Positions 44,672 to 55,920 of a DNA stretch of 64,000 nucleotides are shown here, piece after piece (the first letter of the stretch is position 1; every line of letters starts with the position of its first letter). The translations under genes were made by a program, and so were the position numbers. The DNA is from Micropterix aruncella. Taxonomy: Eukaryota; Arthropoda; Insecta; Lepidoptera; Micropterigidae. The stretch is taken from contig OX155967.1 in the NCBI GenBank assembly GCA_944548615.1, positions 248,001-312,000 on the forward strand, given 5' to 3'. The notes under the pieces are model-generated. The model was not told where the DNA came from. It saw only the letters and a list, made by a program, of their open reading frames with translations, and ran no database searches.

Positions 44672-44737
44672 CGCTACCCCCGTTACACGCAAAATAGGCA
44701 CACTGGATGTCGACTTGCGGAGGAACGCACAGTACAA

Positions 44738-44760
44738 CTAACTAACTAACTAACTAACTA
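44738..44760 (+). repeat. (AACT)n tail of the I/LOA-type element
   Basis: About six AACT units follow the 3' UTR, in place of poly(A), as in I-type elements. Confidence 0.65.
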
Positions 44761-47066
44761 TTCCATAAATTTCCTTTCCACTTTCATAATTTATATCATA
44801 AATCATAATTAAATGCATAGGATACAAAAACCATAATAATAATTAGAAAAAATAGAACTTTTAGGTCAAAATTTTACAACTTTTCCATTTTCTTCATTTA
44901 TCAAAATAAAACTTACAGACCCGTAAGTATAAACATAAAATACTTTAGGTCAATTATATAGGACGTATAGAAGGCTAATAATAGGTAATTATTAATCCAA
45001 GTACAAACTCGGTACCTCACCAGTAGCTACGCTTCGTAGCAGATGCTAGGCGTAGCAACCCATATTCTCATTTACTTCTTCTTTGTTTATTTGTTTCTTG
45101 TTGTGTAGGTCACCGTGGACGGTGACGATTTATCTACCCGGCGTGTAATGCTACTGCATTACGTTATACTTAGAAAGTATAATAATATAACTTAGTACTT
45201 ATAAAAATATTCAATTCAATAAACAAATCCCTTTTATTTGCAATCGACATCTCGTCTTTTGACATCACTACTAGTTCATCCGCAATCGGAGAGATTTTTA
45301 TTAATATTACCATTGCGGGTAATATGTTTTTTTTTTCGGCTACAAGACCCCGAAGAGAGCGGTCGATTTCTGGGAGGGAGGCACGCCTGCCGTCCGGCGC
45401 GGCGTGCCGCGCCATTACTTACCTTGCGTTCAGCCGGCGCACTTTTTAAATTCAGAACAAGTCTTAGAGTGAATATAAAAACTACCATAAATTCAGTGCA
45501 ACACTTGGGCAGGCCGCCGAGGAGTTCCTCAACCCCAAAGGCAAGTAATTCACTGTACCAATTAGACTTCTCTTTTATTGCTTCTAACTTCTCATTTTTT
45601 TACAAAGTTATTTTTAATTAATTTATCATAAGAAGTATTGCGAAGTCGAAGCAAGACCCCGCGTCGCTTCACCCCCGAGGTATTATAATATCGCCGTTAG
45701 GCCAGGGATAGAATAAAGTAATCATAAGATACAACTCACAGTGATAGATATAGAGGCGTAGTCGGCGTGACCGCCGAACCAGCATGCCAAGTTCTCTTTT
45801 TCCCTAGATTTTACTATAGAATGTGCTACCCACGTGTAGGCCGGGAAAAGTGAAAGTGAAAGTTCGGAACTCATAAATCAAATACCCGTTACTTACGTAA
45901 TGCAATCTCCACTGATATCAGGTCTCAAAACTATATCTCTTTCAAATCTTTATCTAATATAAAATGTCCAAAATAACAGGTCTCCAAACCATATCTTTTT
46001 TTTCCTTCAAATCTTTATCTAATATAAAAACGTCCAAAATATCAGGTCTCCAAACTATATCTTTTTCTAATCTTTATCTAATATAAAAACGTCCAAAATA
46101 TCAGGTCTCCAAAGGCTTTATCAATTTTTACACCATTATCTAATATAGAAAAATCAAGATACCCAACTCCGAAAATCCAACACAAATACCAAATCATTTC
46201 CAGACGGAAGTCGTACCCGTCAAATAGACCCGACGTTCTTTCAGAAAATCTACGGTAAATCCGAATGAGATACCCGCATCCCATACCGACACACTTCCAG
46301 ACTTTAACGCCTACCCGACTCCAAAAATCCAAAACCCTAGAACTCAGTTAGGAAGGTCATAGGAGCTCGATAGTAAATTCGGAAACCCTTTGAAACTTTA
46401 TTCGGCCTCAAAATGCACAATAAATAAATTGTATTAAGAAGCAACCATCGTACTTATGTACGAGAAATTCACATGTACCGTCATTTGTCGTTAAATATAT
46501 TTTCCATGTAATAAAAACTCTATTGAACAAATATTCGGTTTCATTTATTGGTGAAGGATTAAATATGGTAATCAATACAACCCCAAGAAAATTCGAATAA
46601 TCGAATTCGGGAGTAGCAAGGTGTGCAGGTCATTCGGAGAGAGAGGAAAGGTAAATTACAGGGTTGAAACCCATTTTTATATTCAAATAAAGTGAGCCAT
46701 CCGCTCCGAGAGGGCCATAGTACTTAAAATGTATAAATTCGATTCTCTAGACATTCTCTCTAGTTTCTTTTATCAATCGTTTAGCGAGCGGTTCAGTAAA
46801 AACCAAACCGCGGCAATTTAAGATTTTTACAATATTCATCTTTACGCATTAGAGCAGGTCGCCGCCACCGGCGGGAACGCGAACACCAACGCCATCTGTA
46901 GGCGTAGGGCGATGGAGGGGCCGTCGCCAGTGCGACGTGCCCAAGGATAGAGGGCGGCGTTGGCGTCGTTTCCCTGAAACCTGCTTTCCGCAATCGAGTA
47001 CGCGCCGTGCGCAAGCGAGCGCCGAATTTAAACTATAATACGTTCTGCCATAATTAAATATATTAA
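44761..47066. other. Noncoding stretch with a 58-66-bp tandem repeat
   Basis: No gene. GGTCTCCAAA...TCTTTATCTAATATAAAAACGTCC is repeated with starts at 45921, 45979, 46045 and 46104. GC-rich islands near 45340-45420 and 46850-47030 are unexplained. Parts of 45640-46600 have an LTR-like look but no boundaries could be fixed. Confidence 0.5.
45921..46115. repeat. Short tandem repeat, about four units of roughly 60 bp
   Basis: Unit spacing 58, 66 and 59 bp; shared words are CAGGTCTCCAAA, ATCTTTATCTAATATAAAA and CGTCCAAAATATCA. Confidence 0.8.
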
Positions 47067-48118
47067 CCCTTCCTATACGAGTTAACCATTTTTGGTTAGA
47101 CGCTTACAAACGCTAAGATTTGAGCTAATCAATTTTGGTTTGGGCGCTCCGCGCTGCGTAAAATGCGATTTATTACTCGATTTGCGATCCTTTCCGCATA
47201 TTTAAAGTAACAGATACCGAAAACATGAAACGGTCCAACTCTAAACGATGACGCTCTGCCGATAAATATTTTATAAACTCAGTATGGAGAAGCCGCGCCG
47301 GCGCTGCGGTCCGCGCCATTGCCGAGTGGCCGCGGCTCTTTTGTGCATTGTCCGTGTTCTGTGATTTTGTGAATTTTGTTTATTTTTGTGCTATTTCCTA
47401 CCAAACCGTAAGTAATTTGCATTCTAGCAAGGTTTCCCAAAGAGAATTTCTAATTTGGGACAGCTTATCTGCTTTTTTTCACGATTTATCGTGTAAAATA
47501 GTCTGACGTTAGCTTTGCAAAAAATGTTCGTTTCTTTTCCCGAATTATGACGAAAAATCGCGAATTATGACGTAATATTCGTTTAATTCGCTTATGAAAC
47601 AGCTATTATTTGATTTACATCGTATATAATCACAAAATTGGCTATATTTTGCTCAATTCAACTTGATTTCTAATTTGACATCAGACATCGGACATTCGGA
47701 GAATACATCGATTTTTTCTTGGCTGAGTAACTAAATGTTTTTATATGCAAATAAGTAAAACAAAATATAAGTTTTGGTAAAGTATTTAATAAAGAACATA
47801 ACTGTATTTACAATTTTTGCATATTTTACGTATTTTGTGATAAAAACATCGAAATTATTTGAATAGGCGACTTTTTTTCAGTTCGACGACTTTGTAATAT
47901 TTATTCATTATTATCTTAATTGTTTTACGAGATAATCTTACAATGTTTTATATTTCAAATTTCAATGCGATCATTTTACAGTTATTCTTTTTATGATCCG
48001 TATAGTGGTTTACAAGTTATAGTCGTTTTAATCAAGTTCATTTACTTGCGCCGAATTTACAAGCGAAAATGTCGCCGGCGTAAGTGACAGCTGAATTTTT
48101 ACTTCGCGATTGGAAGGG
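47067..48118. mobile_element. TTAA-flanked MITE (1,052 bp)
   Basis: It begins CCCTTCC and ends GGAAGGG, with TTAA on both outer sides (47063-47066, 48119-48122). The right-hand half is homologous to 21180-21568, which also ends at a TTAA. There is no coding capacity. The TTAA target points to piggyBac-type mobilisation. Confidence 0.65.
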
Positions 48119-48273
48119 TTAAATATATTCTGCCATAACCGACATAGAAAATTTCGGAATTAATACTTAGGTATAGAGACATATAAGTAATTACCTGATT
48201 TTTGCTTATTCGACTCCTCGCTCTTCAGTACTTCCAGAACAAGGCAAGACTCGTCTTCCCCAACGGCCGACAC

Positions 48274-49125
48274 ATGAGTGACGGAAAAAGTCCCCCTTCT
48301 CCCGGCTCCTCGGGACCTAAAAAGATCAAGAAGACAGTTACGAGGCCTACATAGATCCACGCCCTACCCTCCGATTTCGAAATCAGCAGGCTCTACTTCA
48401 GGAGGCAGACCTTCGACCCATCCAGCGGGGAAATCCATTGTCAAAGGCGTGTCAAAGAAAACAGGCCCAAAGTCCCTCACCGAAGAGAGGAGATTGTCAG
48501 GAGACGGCAGCGTCACAGAATCCGAGGATCTCGACCATCTCTCAGAAAGAGAGATGCGCCGTCCAATCCCCCTCGCTCGAGCATGGAGAGGGAGATCGTC
48601 CAAGACAATCGAGGAGAACAGCCGGGGCCGCCAGGACCCCCAGGGCCAGACATGGAACCAGATGTAGAGATAAATGAGAACTGGCGTAACGTTAACGACA
48701 ACTTTACTCAAATTAGCATCGCGTTTAAGAAAATCGTCATTTTCTCTCATCTGGTCGGCAGGAATCTTAACCTCGGGCCTGTTACCGGGAACCGGGAAAG
48801 CCCGATACTACATCAGTTTTTCTATCTGGCCGCGGTGGGGGAAGCTCTGTTGCTAGGCGGCAGCCAGAGGAAAATGATGGAGTATTGCATCGCAATTGCA
48901 AATGCCATCACTCCAAATGTAAATGAAAAAGGGCTTCCTGAGGACGAGGCCCGGGACAGGTTCAAGCTACAGGTGCTCAGCTTAATGTCAGAAGAGGCGA
49001 CGTCAGGAGCTTATTTCGAAATTCCCACGGGACAGTATGGTATCGCCGTGACTGCAGGAGGAGCACTCCACCGTTTCGCTGCGGCCTTACCCAAAACGCT
49101 GGCCCAATACCATATCCACAATTAA
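48274..49125 (+). pseudogene. Unidentified single-exon gene, one nonsense codon
   Basis: ATG at 48274 opens MSDGKSPPSPGSSGPKKIKK, with a TAG at 48352-48354; the same frame then stays open to 49125. After an Arg-rich stretch and a GPPGPPGPD linker it becomes a globular-looking domain of about 150 aa (NENWRNVNDNFTQISIAFKK ... AAVGEALLLGG ... SGAYFEIPTGQYGIAVTAGG ... ALPKTLAQYH). A second frame (48278-48667) is also long and Ser/Glu-rich. I do not recognise it. The layout (basic Pro-rich arm plus helical domain, no introns) would suit a viral nucleoprotein or a gag/capsid protein, but this is only a guess. Confidence 0.5.
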
Positions 49126-49583
49126 ATAATTAGAGATCAATATTCAATTTATATTCAATTATATCCAATTTAAACCTAACCGCCCGTCTGCTTCACAGAC
49201 GGCCCCCGACTTCCGAGGGCGTCGCTTCTAAAACGGGATAAAACCACCCCTGTAGATCCCATATCCGACTTGAGCTAGCGCGGCCCCGTTCGCGACGTCC
49301 CTCTTCCCGTAATCTGAACCAACCACCAGGCGGAGGTGAGTGTTCAGCATTTTGCGCGTGTTCCTCCAATCACTAGGCATCACGGATTGGCGCCCTGGGA
49401 CCTTAGCGGTTCCCTAAAAAATATACATATTATTCGTGACTTAATGGCCAATATTCAAATATCACACAGCACTCTCGCGAGTCGCACTTTAAACCATTAA
49501 CTATTATAATCGAGGCACGTAGCAATATTTAGGAATGTCTCGTCATATGTAACCGTTTAAAATTTCAAAATCGGCATCGTAAT
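49126..49583. other. Intergenic stretch
   Basis: It holds a small hairpin, CCGTCTG/CAGACGG (about 49183-49202), a strong splice-donor-like AGGTGAGT near 49335 and a TGGCGCCCTGGGAC word near 49391 that looks like an LTR-element primer binding site. No gene is recognised. Confidence 0.35.
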
Positions 49584-49920
49584 ATGGTAACGGCAACATC
49601 AGTAAAAGGGCCTCCTACCCTTTTAAGCCCCGTGTTCAACTATGTAGATCAACAAGAGAGGCAGTCTTTTTCATGTATGCCTGTGGAGTTGGCCATTGAT
49701 GATCACCTGATAACCGAGTCTTCACAACAGGGCGATAAAAAAGTCTTATCTTCGCATGATCCTTTTGTCTCAAATATCAATCCTATGATTTCGATTACTT
49801 TTCAACCACCACTACTACAAACAAAATTGAAAATTTAACAGAGAGCGATACTGCTAACCCGAATGAGGAAAATGAATCCATCAGTGACAGTGACATAACT
49901 TATGAACCTTCAGACCAGCG
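49584..49920 (+). pseudogene. piggyBac-like gene, N-terminal part 1
   Basis: A frame from 49584 (MVTATSVKGPPTLLSPVFNY...) shifts near 49770 into an acidic stretch (ENLTESDTANPNEENESISDSDITYEPSD). Such Asp/Glu/Ser-rich N-termini precede piggyBac transposase domains. It is cut by the hAT element and appears to continue at 53641. Confidence 0.45.
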
Positions 49921-50488
49921 CCTGATTAACCCTTAGGCTAATTAGGCTGCAGCCTAGGGCGCGAGGATCCGGGGGGCGCTGAAATCGTGTCTTCGCATGC
50001 ACTAATCTAGCGACCGAGACGAAACATTAAAACTAAATGCGCTTGAGAGTCCCTGATTTTAACAATAAATTTTGAAATTTTAAAAAGCGCGCGTACAACA
50101 AACATTGACTTGTTACTCGAATCGGTCGGTGGTTGACCCCTTGTAGGCGCGGGATGAGGCGCGGGCGGAATGCATCAAGTCCGGAGGCGGAGCGATGCTA
50201 TTGGTGCGCGCGCGTCGCGTGATAGGCCGCTCAGTCTCTATTCGTCTATTGTGGCATTGACGCGCTCCCACTGCTCTCGTACAATTGAACATGCGCAGAC
50301 GGCCGCCATTTGTGGTCATCTCTCGTGAATCGAACTGTATACTTTGCCGTGCTTCATTCATTTGTCTTATCTCTTTCGAAATCGTCGTTCATCCGTCATA
50401 TGAGTCATATCACGCGATCGCGTATATTCGTTTTTGGTGATTGATATTTATTGTCCTTTCCTTAGTGTTTTCGTATTTTTTTAAGACT

Positions 50489-53011
50489 ATGAGTGGTAAT
50501 GAGAATAGTTCGATAGTAAAAAAGCCAAGTGGAGCAGAATACAGGAAAAAGGCAAAAGAAAAGGAAAAGAAAATAGAAAACATTTTAAAACATACTCGTA
50601 AACTAGAAACATTTTTTACGAACTCTGCAGAAAGGAACGAAACGGTGACGAATGCTGCACTGTCGCCAGCGATTTCTTGTCCTGGTTCCTCTACCGCGGA
50701 CTGTTACTGTTACGCTTCTCCATCCAACACTAGCCCTATAGTAGCGACGACGTCGACGATCTACAATGAAGACGAAATTCTAATAGAAGAAAAGTCGTCT
50801 ATTCCATCAAGTGACCCTGCACTGTGGCAAGTAAATGATGAATTTCGAGATTATATTGTTAAAAATGGACTGCAGCAAAACGAAGAATTAGATTTTTCCA
50901 GATCAGAAAGGCAGTATCAAAATCAAAAAAGATTTCTATCTAAAAATATGTTTGAGAAAAAGCTTGTTAATGGCGAAAATGTGAAGAGAAGCTGGTTAGT
51001 ATACTCAGAATCCACAGGTCACGTTTTTTGTGGTCCTTGCAAATTATATGGAGGAACATCCGTATTTGCCAAAAGTGGATTTAATGACTGGAAAAATTCT
51101 AATTTAATAACTGATCATGACAATTCTCCGGATCATCGTAAATGTTTGGGACAATATGTATGTAGAGGTAATCTTTTACAACGACTGGATACCCAAATAG
51201 TCAAACAATATAATGAAGAAATAACTTATTGGCGAAATGTATTACTACGGGTAATAGAAACAATTAAGTTTTTAGCTTCTCGTGGGCTTCCATTTCACGG
51301 TCAAAATGAAATTATTGGATCTGCACTAAACGGAAATTTTCTTGGCTATATTGAGCTTATATCTAAATTTGATCCTTTCATGGCTGAACATTTGGTGAGA
51401 TTTGGACAAAAAGGCAGAGGTTCTCCATCGTACTTATCATCCTCTATAATTGATGAATTTATTTTACTTCTCGCTGACGAAGTTCGACTTTCGATTATAG
51501 GAGAAATAAAAAAAGCAAAATATTATTCGATTAGCATTGATTCTACTCCAGATATTTCACACACCGATCAGTTGACATTTATAATTCGTTATATTTTGCC
51601 TGACGGAGAACCTGTCGAACGTTTTGTCACATTTTTACCCAATTGCGGTCATAAAGGTGAAGACATGGAGAAGGCTGTTCTTGCGACAATTGATAAAACT
51701 TTAGAACTTGATATTAAAGACTGTCGTGGCCAAAGTTACGATAATGCTAGCAATATGTCTGGTCAATACAAAGGTCTTCAGTCAAGAATTAAAGCTGTAA
51801 ATCCATTGGCTACTTTTGTTCCTTGTGCAGCCCATTCTCTACAACTCGTGGGATCGGCTGCCGCGGAAAGTAGTGACGAGTCAGCTGCTTTTTTTACACT
51901 GGAACAACAACTATACAATTTTTTTTCTGGATCTACAAGCAGATGGCAAATTTTGTTATCCAAATTGGATGAAAAATCGACGGTACTAAAAAATCTATCG
52001 AAAACTCGATGGAGTGCGCGAGCAGATGCAAGCAAAGCCTTATACAGTTCATACAAACAAGTTCTGGAATCATTAAACTCTATTTGCGAAGATGAAAATC
52101 AAAATAAAGAGACCAAAATAGAAGCAACAGGAATATTAGAAAAAATTAAAACTCTAGAAATTACAATAATGTTGTGCTTTTGGAACTCTGTGCTCGTAAA
52201 GTTTCAAATCGTTAGTGCACAGCTACAAGCAAGTTCTGCTGATTTATCTAACGTTGTTACTCTTTATGAGACATTACATGCTTATCTTGATACGTTGCGT
52301 GACGAAAAAGAGTTCGAAAATTTTGAATCAGAGGCAATCAAGAGATGCGAAGTGACTACATACAAAAAAGATGTAAGAAGAAGAAAGAAACCAAAATTTC
52401 ATTTTGATGAAGCTAAAACGGGGCACATTGAGTTAGAAGGGAGACGATCTTTCATTGTTGATAATTATTATGCAGCTATTGATTGTCTTAAAGTGCACTT
52501 AAAAAACCGGCAAATTATTTATAATACAGTAAACACAAAGTTTGGTTTCTTATGAAAACTGCATGAACTAGACGACAGTGAATTTATTAGAAGCAAAGCA
52601 AAGGAGTTAAAACAACTATATGCCACTGATTTAGAAGAAACCTTTGCAGAAAAATGCGTCCATTTGGCGCAGTTTTTAAAATCTGACACCGAGGCCGAGC
52701 ATTCTATTTCTGCTAGAACCCCAAAGGGTTTGTTGCAGTTAATAAAAAGTTTTAATATTTCATGCATGTTCCCGAATGTGGAGATAATATTAAGAATTTT
52801 TTTGACAATGAGTGTTACCAACTGCAGCGGCAAAAGGTCTTTTTCAGCACTTAAAAGAGTAAAAAATTACTTGCGCTCCACACTCCGTCAGCAAAAAAAT
52901 GCAGCTCTTTCGCTAATGTACATAGAAAGTGATTTTTTACAAACTATTAAAATTGAAAAAATTGTGGAAAGATTTGCAAACGCTAAAGCACGAAAAAAGG
53001 CTTTTGTATAA
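50489..53011 (+). pseudogene. hAT transposase (TTF/DUF4371-type), one stop codon and lost catalytic Glu
   Basis: MSGNENSSIVKKPSG at 50489 is preferred to the upstream hydrophobic extension. Domains: a Lys-rich N-terminus; a TTF-type zinc finger (RSWLVYSESTGHVFCGPCKLYGG ... GFNDWKNSNLITDHDNSPDH); DUF4371/RNase H-like core with SIDSTPDISHTDQ (Asp) and GQSYDNASNMSG (Asp); CAAHSLQLVG; and the C-terminal dimerisation domain. A TGA at 52553-52555 is the only break; the same frame continues KLHELDDSEFIRSK to 53011. In the dimerisation domain the motif reads CSGKRSFSALKRVKNYL where the family has ERSFS, so the catalytic Glu is Lys. It is dead as an enzyme on two counts. Confidence 0.85.
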
Positions 53012-53408
53012 TCTAATAATAATATAAACTTAATTACTATAATTTTCGAATAAATCATTAATCAGTTGCAAAAATTTTTCACTTGTATGATGCCTCTCCT
53101 CTTTTTTTTTAATATTTAATTTTTATTTTTTCTTTAGAGTAAATATTAAAAAAATACTCAAGTCGAAGTAACTTCACACACTAGATGACCACGCTCATGG
53201 TCAATGGCAATGGCAACTAAGTTGTCTATAGAAACTTAGCCAATACAAGTCATGCGACCAAACACGGCATGGATTTGGTTTTCTACTTGGTAGCTTGCAG
53301 TCACTTGTCATGATTTTGGTCTTATAATGCGTGAGGTACTTTGTCTTTATGTACGGTCAGCTTAAAAAATGGTTTGCCAACCTAAGGTCGAATGTCATGT
53401 TACATGCA
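53012..53408. other. hAT 3' noncoding region
   Basis: AT-rich, no coding sequence; it leads into the long palindrome at 53409. Confidence 0.6.
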
Positions 53409-53489
53409 ATCTGCAAGCGAAACTAACGTTGTCCTTTAATCTACATGACTCATGTAGATTAAAGGACAACGTTAGTTTCGCTTGCAGAT
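53409..53489. repeat. Perfect 40-bp palindrome (1-nt centre)
   Basis: 53409-53448 (ATCTGCAAGCGAAACTAACG...) is the exact reverse complement of 53450-53489; the single centre base is 53449. It lies in the 3' noncoding part of the hAT element. Confidence 0.95.
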
Positions 53490-53640
53490 CGATCTGAAAA
53501 CTTTTATAGGTAGTATGAACCATGTTAAAATTTTCACCCTACTACTCTACTCAGTTACTACTTTTTAGGCCGTCCGTAACACACCTAGCGGGGGCGCGTC
53601 TTCATAATTAGCCTAGGGCGGTCAGAACTCTTGATCAGTC

Positions 53641-54026
53641 GCTGCTTCAGACTACCCTTCAACTACAGATGATGATATGTCATTATCTACCGACTCTGAA
53701 AAGGAAAACCAAGCACCTGTCCAGTTCCCATCCCAGGCTAATGAAGAGTGGGGTGATATTTTTAACAAAAGGCAACAATTTCATGAATATGCAGATACCA
53801 GTAAATATCATGCTCCAGTTATAGCAAAGGACCCCATTGACTTATTTAAGTTATTTGTAACCAACGAAATTATAAACAGAATGGTTGAAGAAACTAACAT
53901 ATTCGCAGAAAAAACTATTTCAGAGAAAACTGTTTCGAATAAATCGAGAATGAAGGCTTGGATACCAAAACACCACAGTGAAATGTGTGCTTTTATGGGG
54001 GTTCTTCTCTACGTTCTCCAAACGTA
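53641..54026 (+). pseudogene. piggyBac-like gene, N-terminal part 2
   Basis: DDDMSLSTDSEKENQAPVQF is followed by DPIDLFKLFVTNEIINRMVEETNIFA ... KAWIPKHHSEMCAFMGVLLYVLQT, the N-terminal part of the piggyBac transposase domain (L..F...EI...IV.ETN.YA ... M..F.G.LL). The catalytic core is missing; the frame ends where a non-LTR fragment begins. Confidence 0.75.
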
Positions 54027-54039
54027 AGAGGGTTGCGGT

Positions 54040-54230
54040 CAAAGACTTATTTTTTTTCACAACTTAATTTCGCACGATTACCATGTCATAGCGATCTCCG
54101 AAACATGGTTAACAAGCGGAATTCTTGATGGGGAATTAGTAGATTACCAAAGGTATGAACTTTACAGATGCGATAGAAATGCAGAGGTGGCACGCTCGTG
54201 GCGGCGGCGTTAAGTTGGCGGTACGCAAGA
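54040..54230 (+). pseudogene. Non-LTR APE-type endonuclease fragment
   Basis: It reads LISHDYHVIAISETWLTSGILDGELVDYQRYELYRCDRN, the SETWL region of APE-type endonucleases of non-LTR retrotransposons, then breaks. It may belong to the same element as the RT/RNase H fragment that follows. Confidence 0.6.
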
Positions 54231-54343
54231 GTCTACGTCCCCGCGCCCGACTAGAGTGGTGGCCTCTAGACGCCTTACCCGAATGTTTCTGGGTTACGGT
54301 GCCCGGTCCAGATTAACAACGAACTCATTAAATAGTCAGAAAC

Positions 54344-55600
54344 ATGAAAGTCCTGGGAGTAACAATAGATGACCAACTGACATGGCAGGATCACATTAGG
54401 AAAACCTGCAAGAAAACCATGACAATCTACAAGACTCTCTGCAGAGCCACAAAACCGACATGGGGATTATCAAACGAAATAGTTGATATCATGTATAGAG
54501 CCGTAATTGTACGCAACTTATTGCTCTTGCATATGGGTCGATGGCACCCAAACGGTATTGGCTAGAAAAAACCTACTATCCACACAACGCCTCATTGCAA
54601 TAAGAATCGCCAGGGCATATCGAAACGTCTCCGCCACCTCGGTCCTCGCCATTGCTGGTACGCTACCTAGAGATCTAGATCTAGAGATAGTAAGAGCGGC
54701 AAAAAAGGCGAGGTTAAAAGAACGGGAATAGTGGTTGGTCTACCGCAGGATAGAAAATACCTCAAAAGGGTAAACTTATGCGAACTACCACATCCGGCGG
54801 AACGATCAAGCCCAAAAATTCTTATTTCAGCCAACAGACACAACCCTAGAAATCGAAATAAAAATATTTACGAATGGAAGTAAACATAGCGGGAAGGTGG
54901 AAGCGGCGTTCGTTGTCTAGCACCAAAACAGCAAGAAATAAGATGAAGCTTGAAGATTATTGTAGCGTATTTCAGGCAGAAATGCTGGCAATTAGCAGCG
55001 CCATCAAATGGCTTATGGAGCGGAAACCACATGTACGAACGGAAACTACATGTACGATCCATAGTGACAGCCAGTCAAGCCTCATGGCCATTGCAGATAC
55101 TAGCACCACTCTGATTCGAAGTTGCGAGATCCAACAGTCGCTAAGGGAATTGACCATCACAGGAGCAGCAATTCAGCTGAACTGGGTGAAAGCCCATGAC
55201 GGAAATATTGGAAACGAGAGGGCTGACAGTCTAGCAAAGGAAGCCTGCCTACTACAGTCAGCGACTACATTTGGAGGAGTACCCTTGAGTTTTGCCAAGC
55301 GCATAATAAAACAAGAAGTCTTCAACGAGTCGAACAAGAGGTACATGGCGGACACAAAGACAGGCCTGACCTGAAATCTTCCCGTGTGACAACACCAGTA
55401 GCCAAACTGTGGAGCACGTACTGTTTTATTGTGGAGCTACTGAAAAAGAACGACTCGGCATGCGCATCATATGCAATCATTTCAAGCTTGATTTCAACAA
55501 CCCTCAAGAAATACTTCAGCACAAGACAGTCGCTACAATATACTATAAATATTTACAAAGACTCACAGCGAAAATAAAGTCAATAAATGGTGGTGTATAA
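54344..55600 (+). pseudogene. Non-LTR RT C-terminus and RNase H fragment
   Basis: MKVLGVTIDDQLTWQDHIRKTCKK is the RT thumb start. After several frame changes come NLLSTQRLIAIRIARAYRNVSATSVLAIAGTLP and an RNase H with FQAEMLAISSAIKWL (Glu), IHSDSQSSL (Asp) and GNERADSLAKEA (Asp), then NTSSQTVEHVLFYC-type zinc residues near 55390-55430. The first RNase H Asp is degenerate. Decay is heavy (at least three frameshifts). The 3' end runs through ATAAATAAACTC (about 55822) to a poly(A) at 55859. Confidence 0.7.
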
Positions 55601-55858
55601 ATCGTGAAAAGTGAAAACACAAATAGTTTCAATAGCACAGTGAATAGTGTGAATAGCAATAGAATAGTCTAATCTAAATACCACTATAATAATCTATGTA
55701 ATAACAAGAACTCAAAATTACACAATATCAAATAATGTAAAAATGCATGATGTCAAATGCATGTGATGCATGTCAAAAATATGTAAGATACATGCCTTGA
55801 CGAATGAGCAAGGCCTTTGTATAAATAAACTCTCCCAACAGGTGGTGTAACCTGATGG

Positions 55859-55920
55859 AAAAAAAAAACCTAACCTAACCCAACCCAACCCAACCTAACC
55901 CAACCTAACCTAACCTAACC
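55859..55920 (+). repeat. Poly(A) followed by (CCTAA/CCCAA)n telomere-type repeat
   Basis: Ten A's (55859-55868) are directly followed by ten pentamers, CCTAA or CCCAA, to 55920. CCTAA is the complement of TTAGG, the insect telomeric repeat. Confidence 0.85.

Larger units (their letters stand above)
49929..53629. mobile_element. hAT-family DNA transposon, nearly intact
   Basis: Inverted similarity at the ends: CCCTTAGGCTAATTA near 49931 and the reverse complement of CCCTAGGCTAATTA near 53615. Candidate 8-bp target duplication with two mismatches: CCTGATTA (49921-49928) and CTTGATCA (53630-53637). The left end also has CAGCCTAGGGCGCGAGG, typical of hAT termini. Exact end points are uncertain by about 10 bp. 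It carries the transposase at 50489-53011. Confidence 0.65.

Noticed and set aside
50441..50488. Hydrophobic N-terminal extension of the hAT frame as a signal peptide
   Set aside because: It lacks an ATG start and precedes the expected MSGNENSS start; transposases are nuclear.
55869..55920. Chromosome end
   Set aside because: Only ten degenerate pentamers, with ordinary sequence on both sides; at most an interstitial telomeric repeat.
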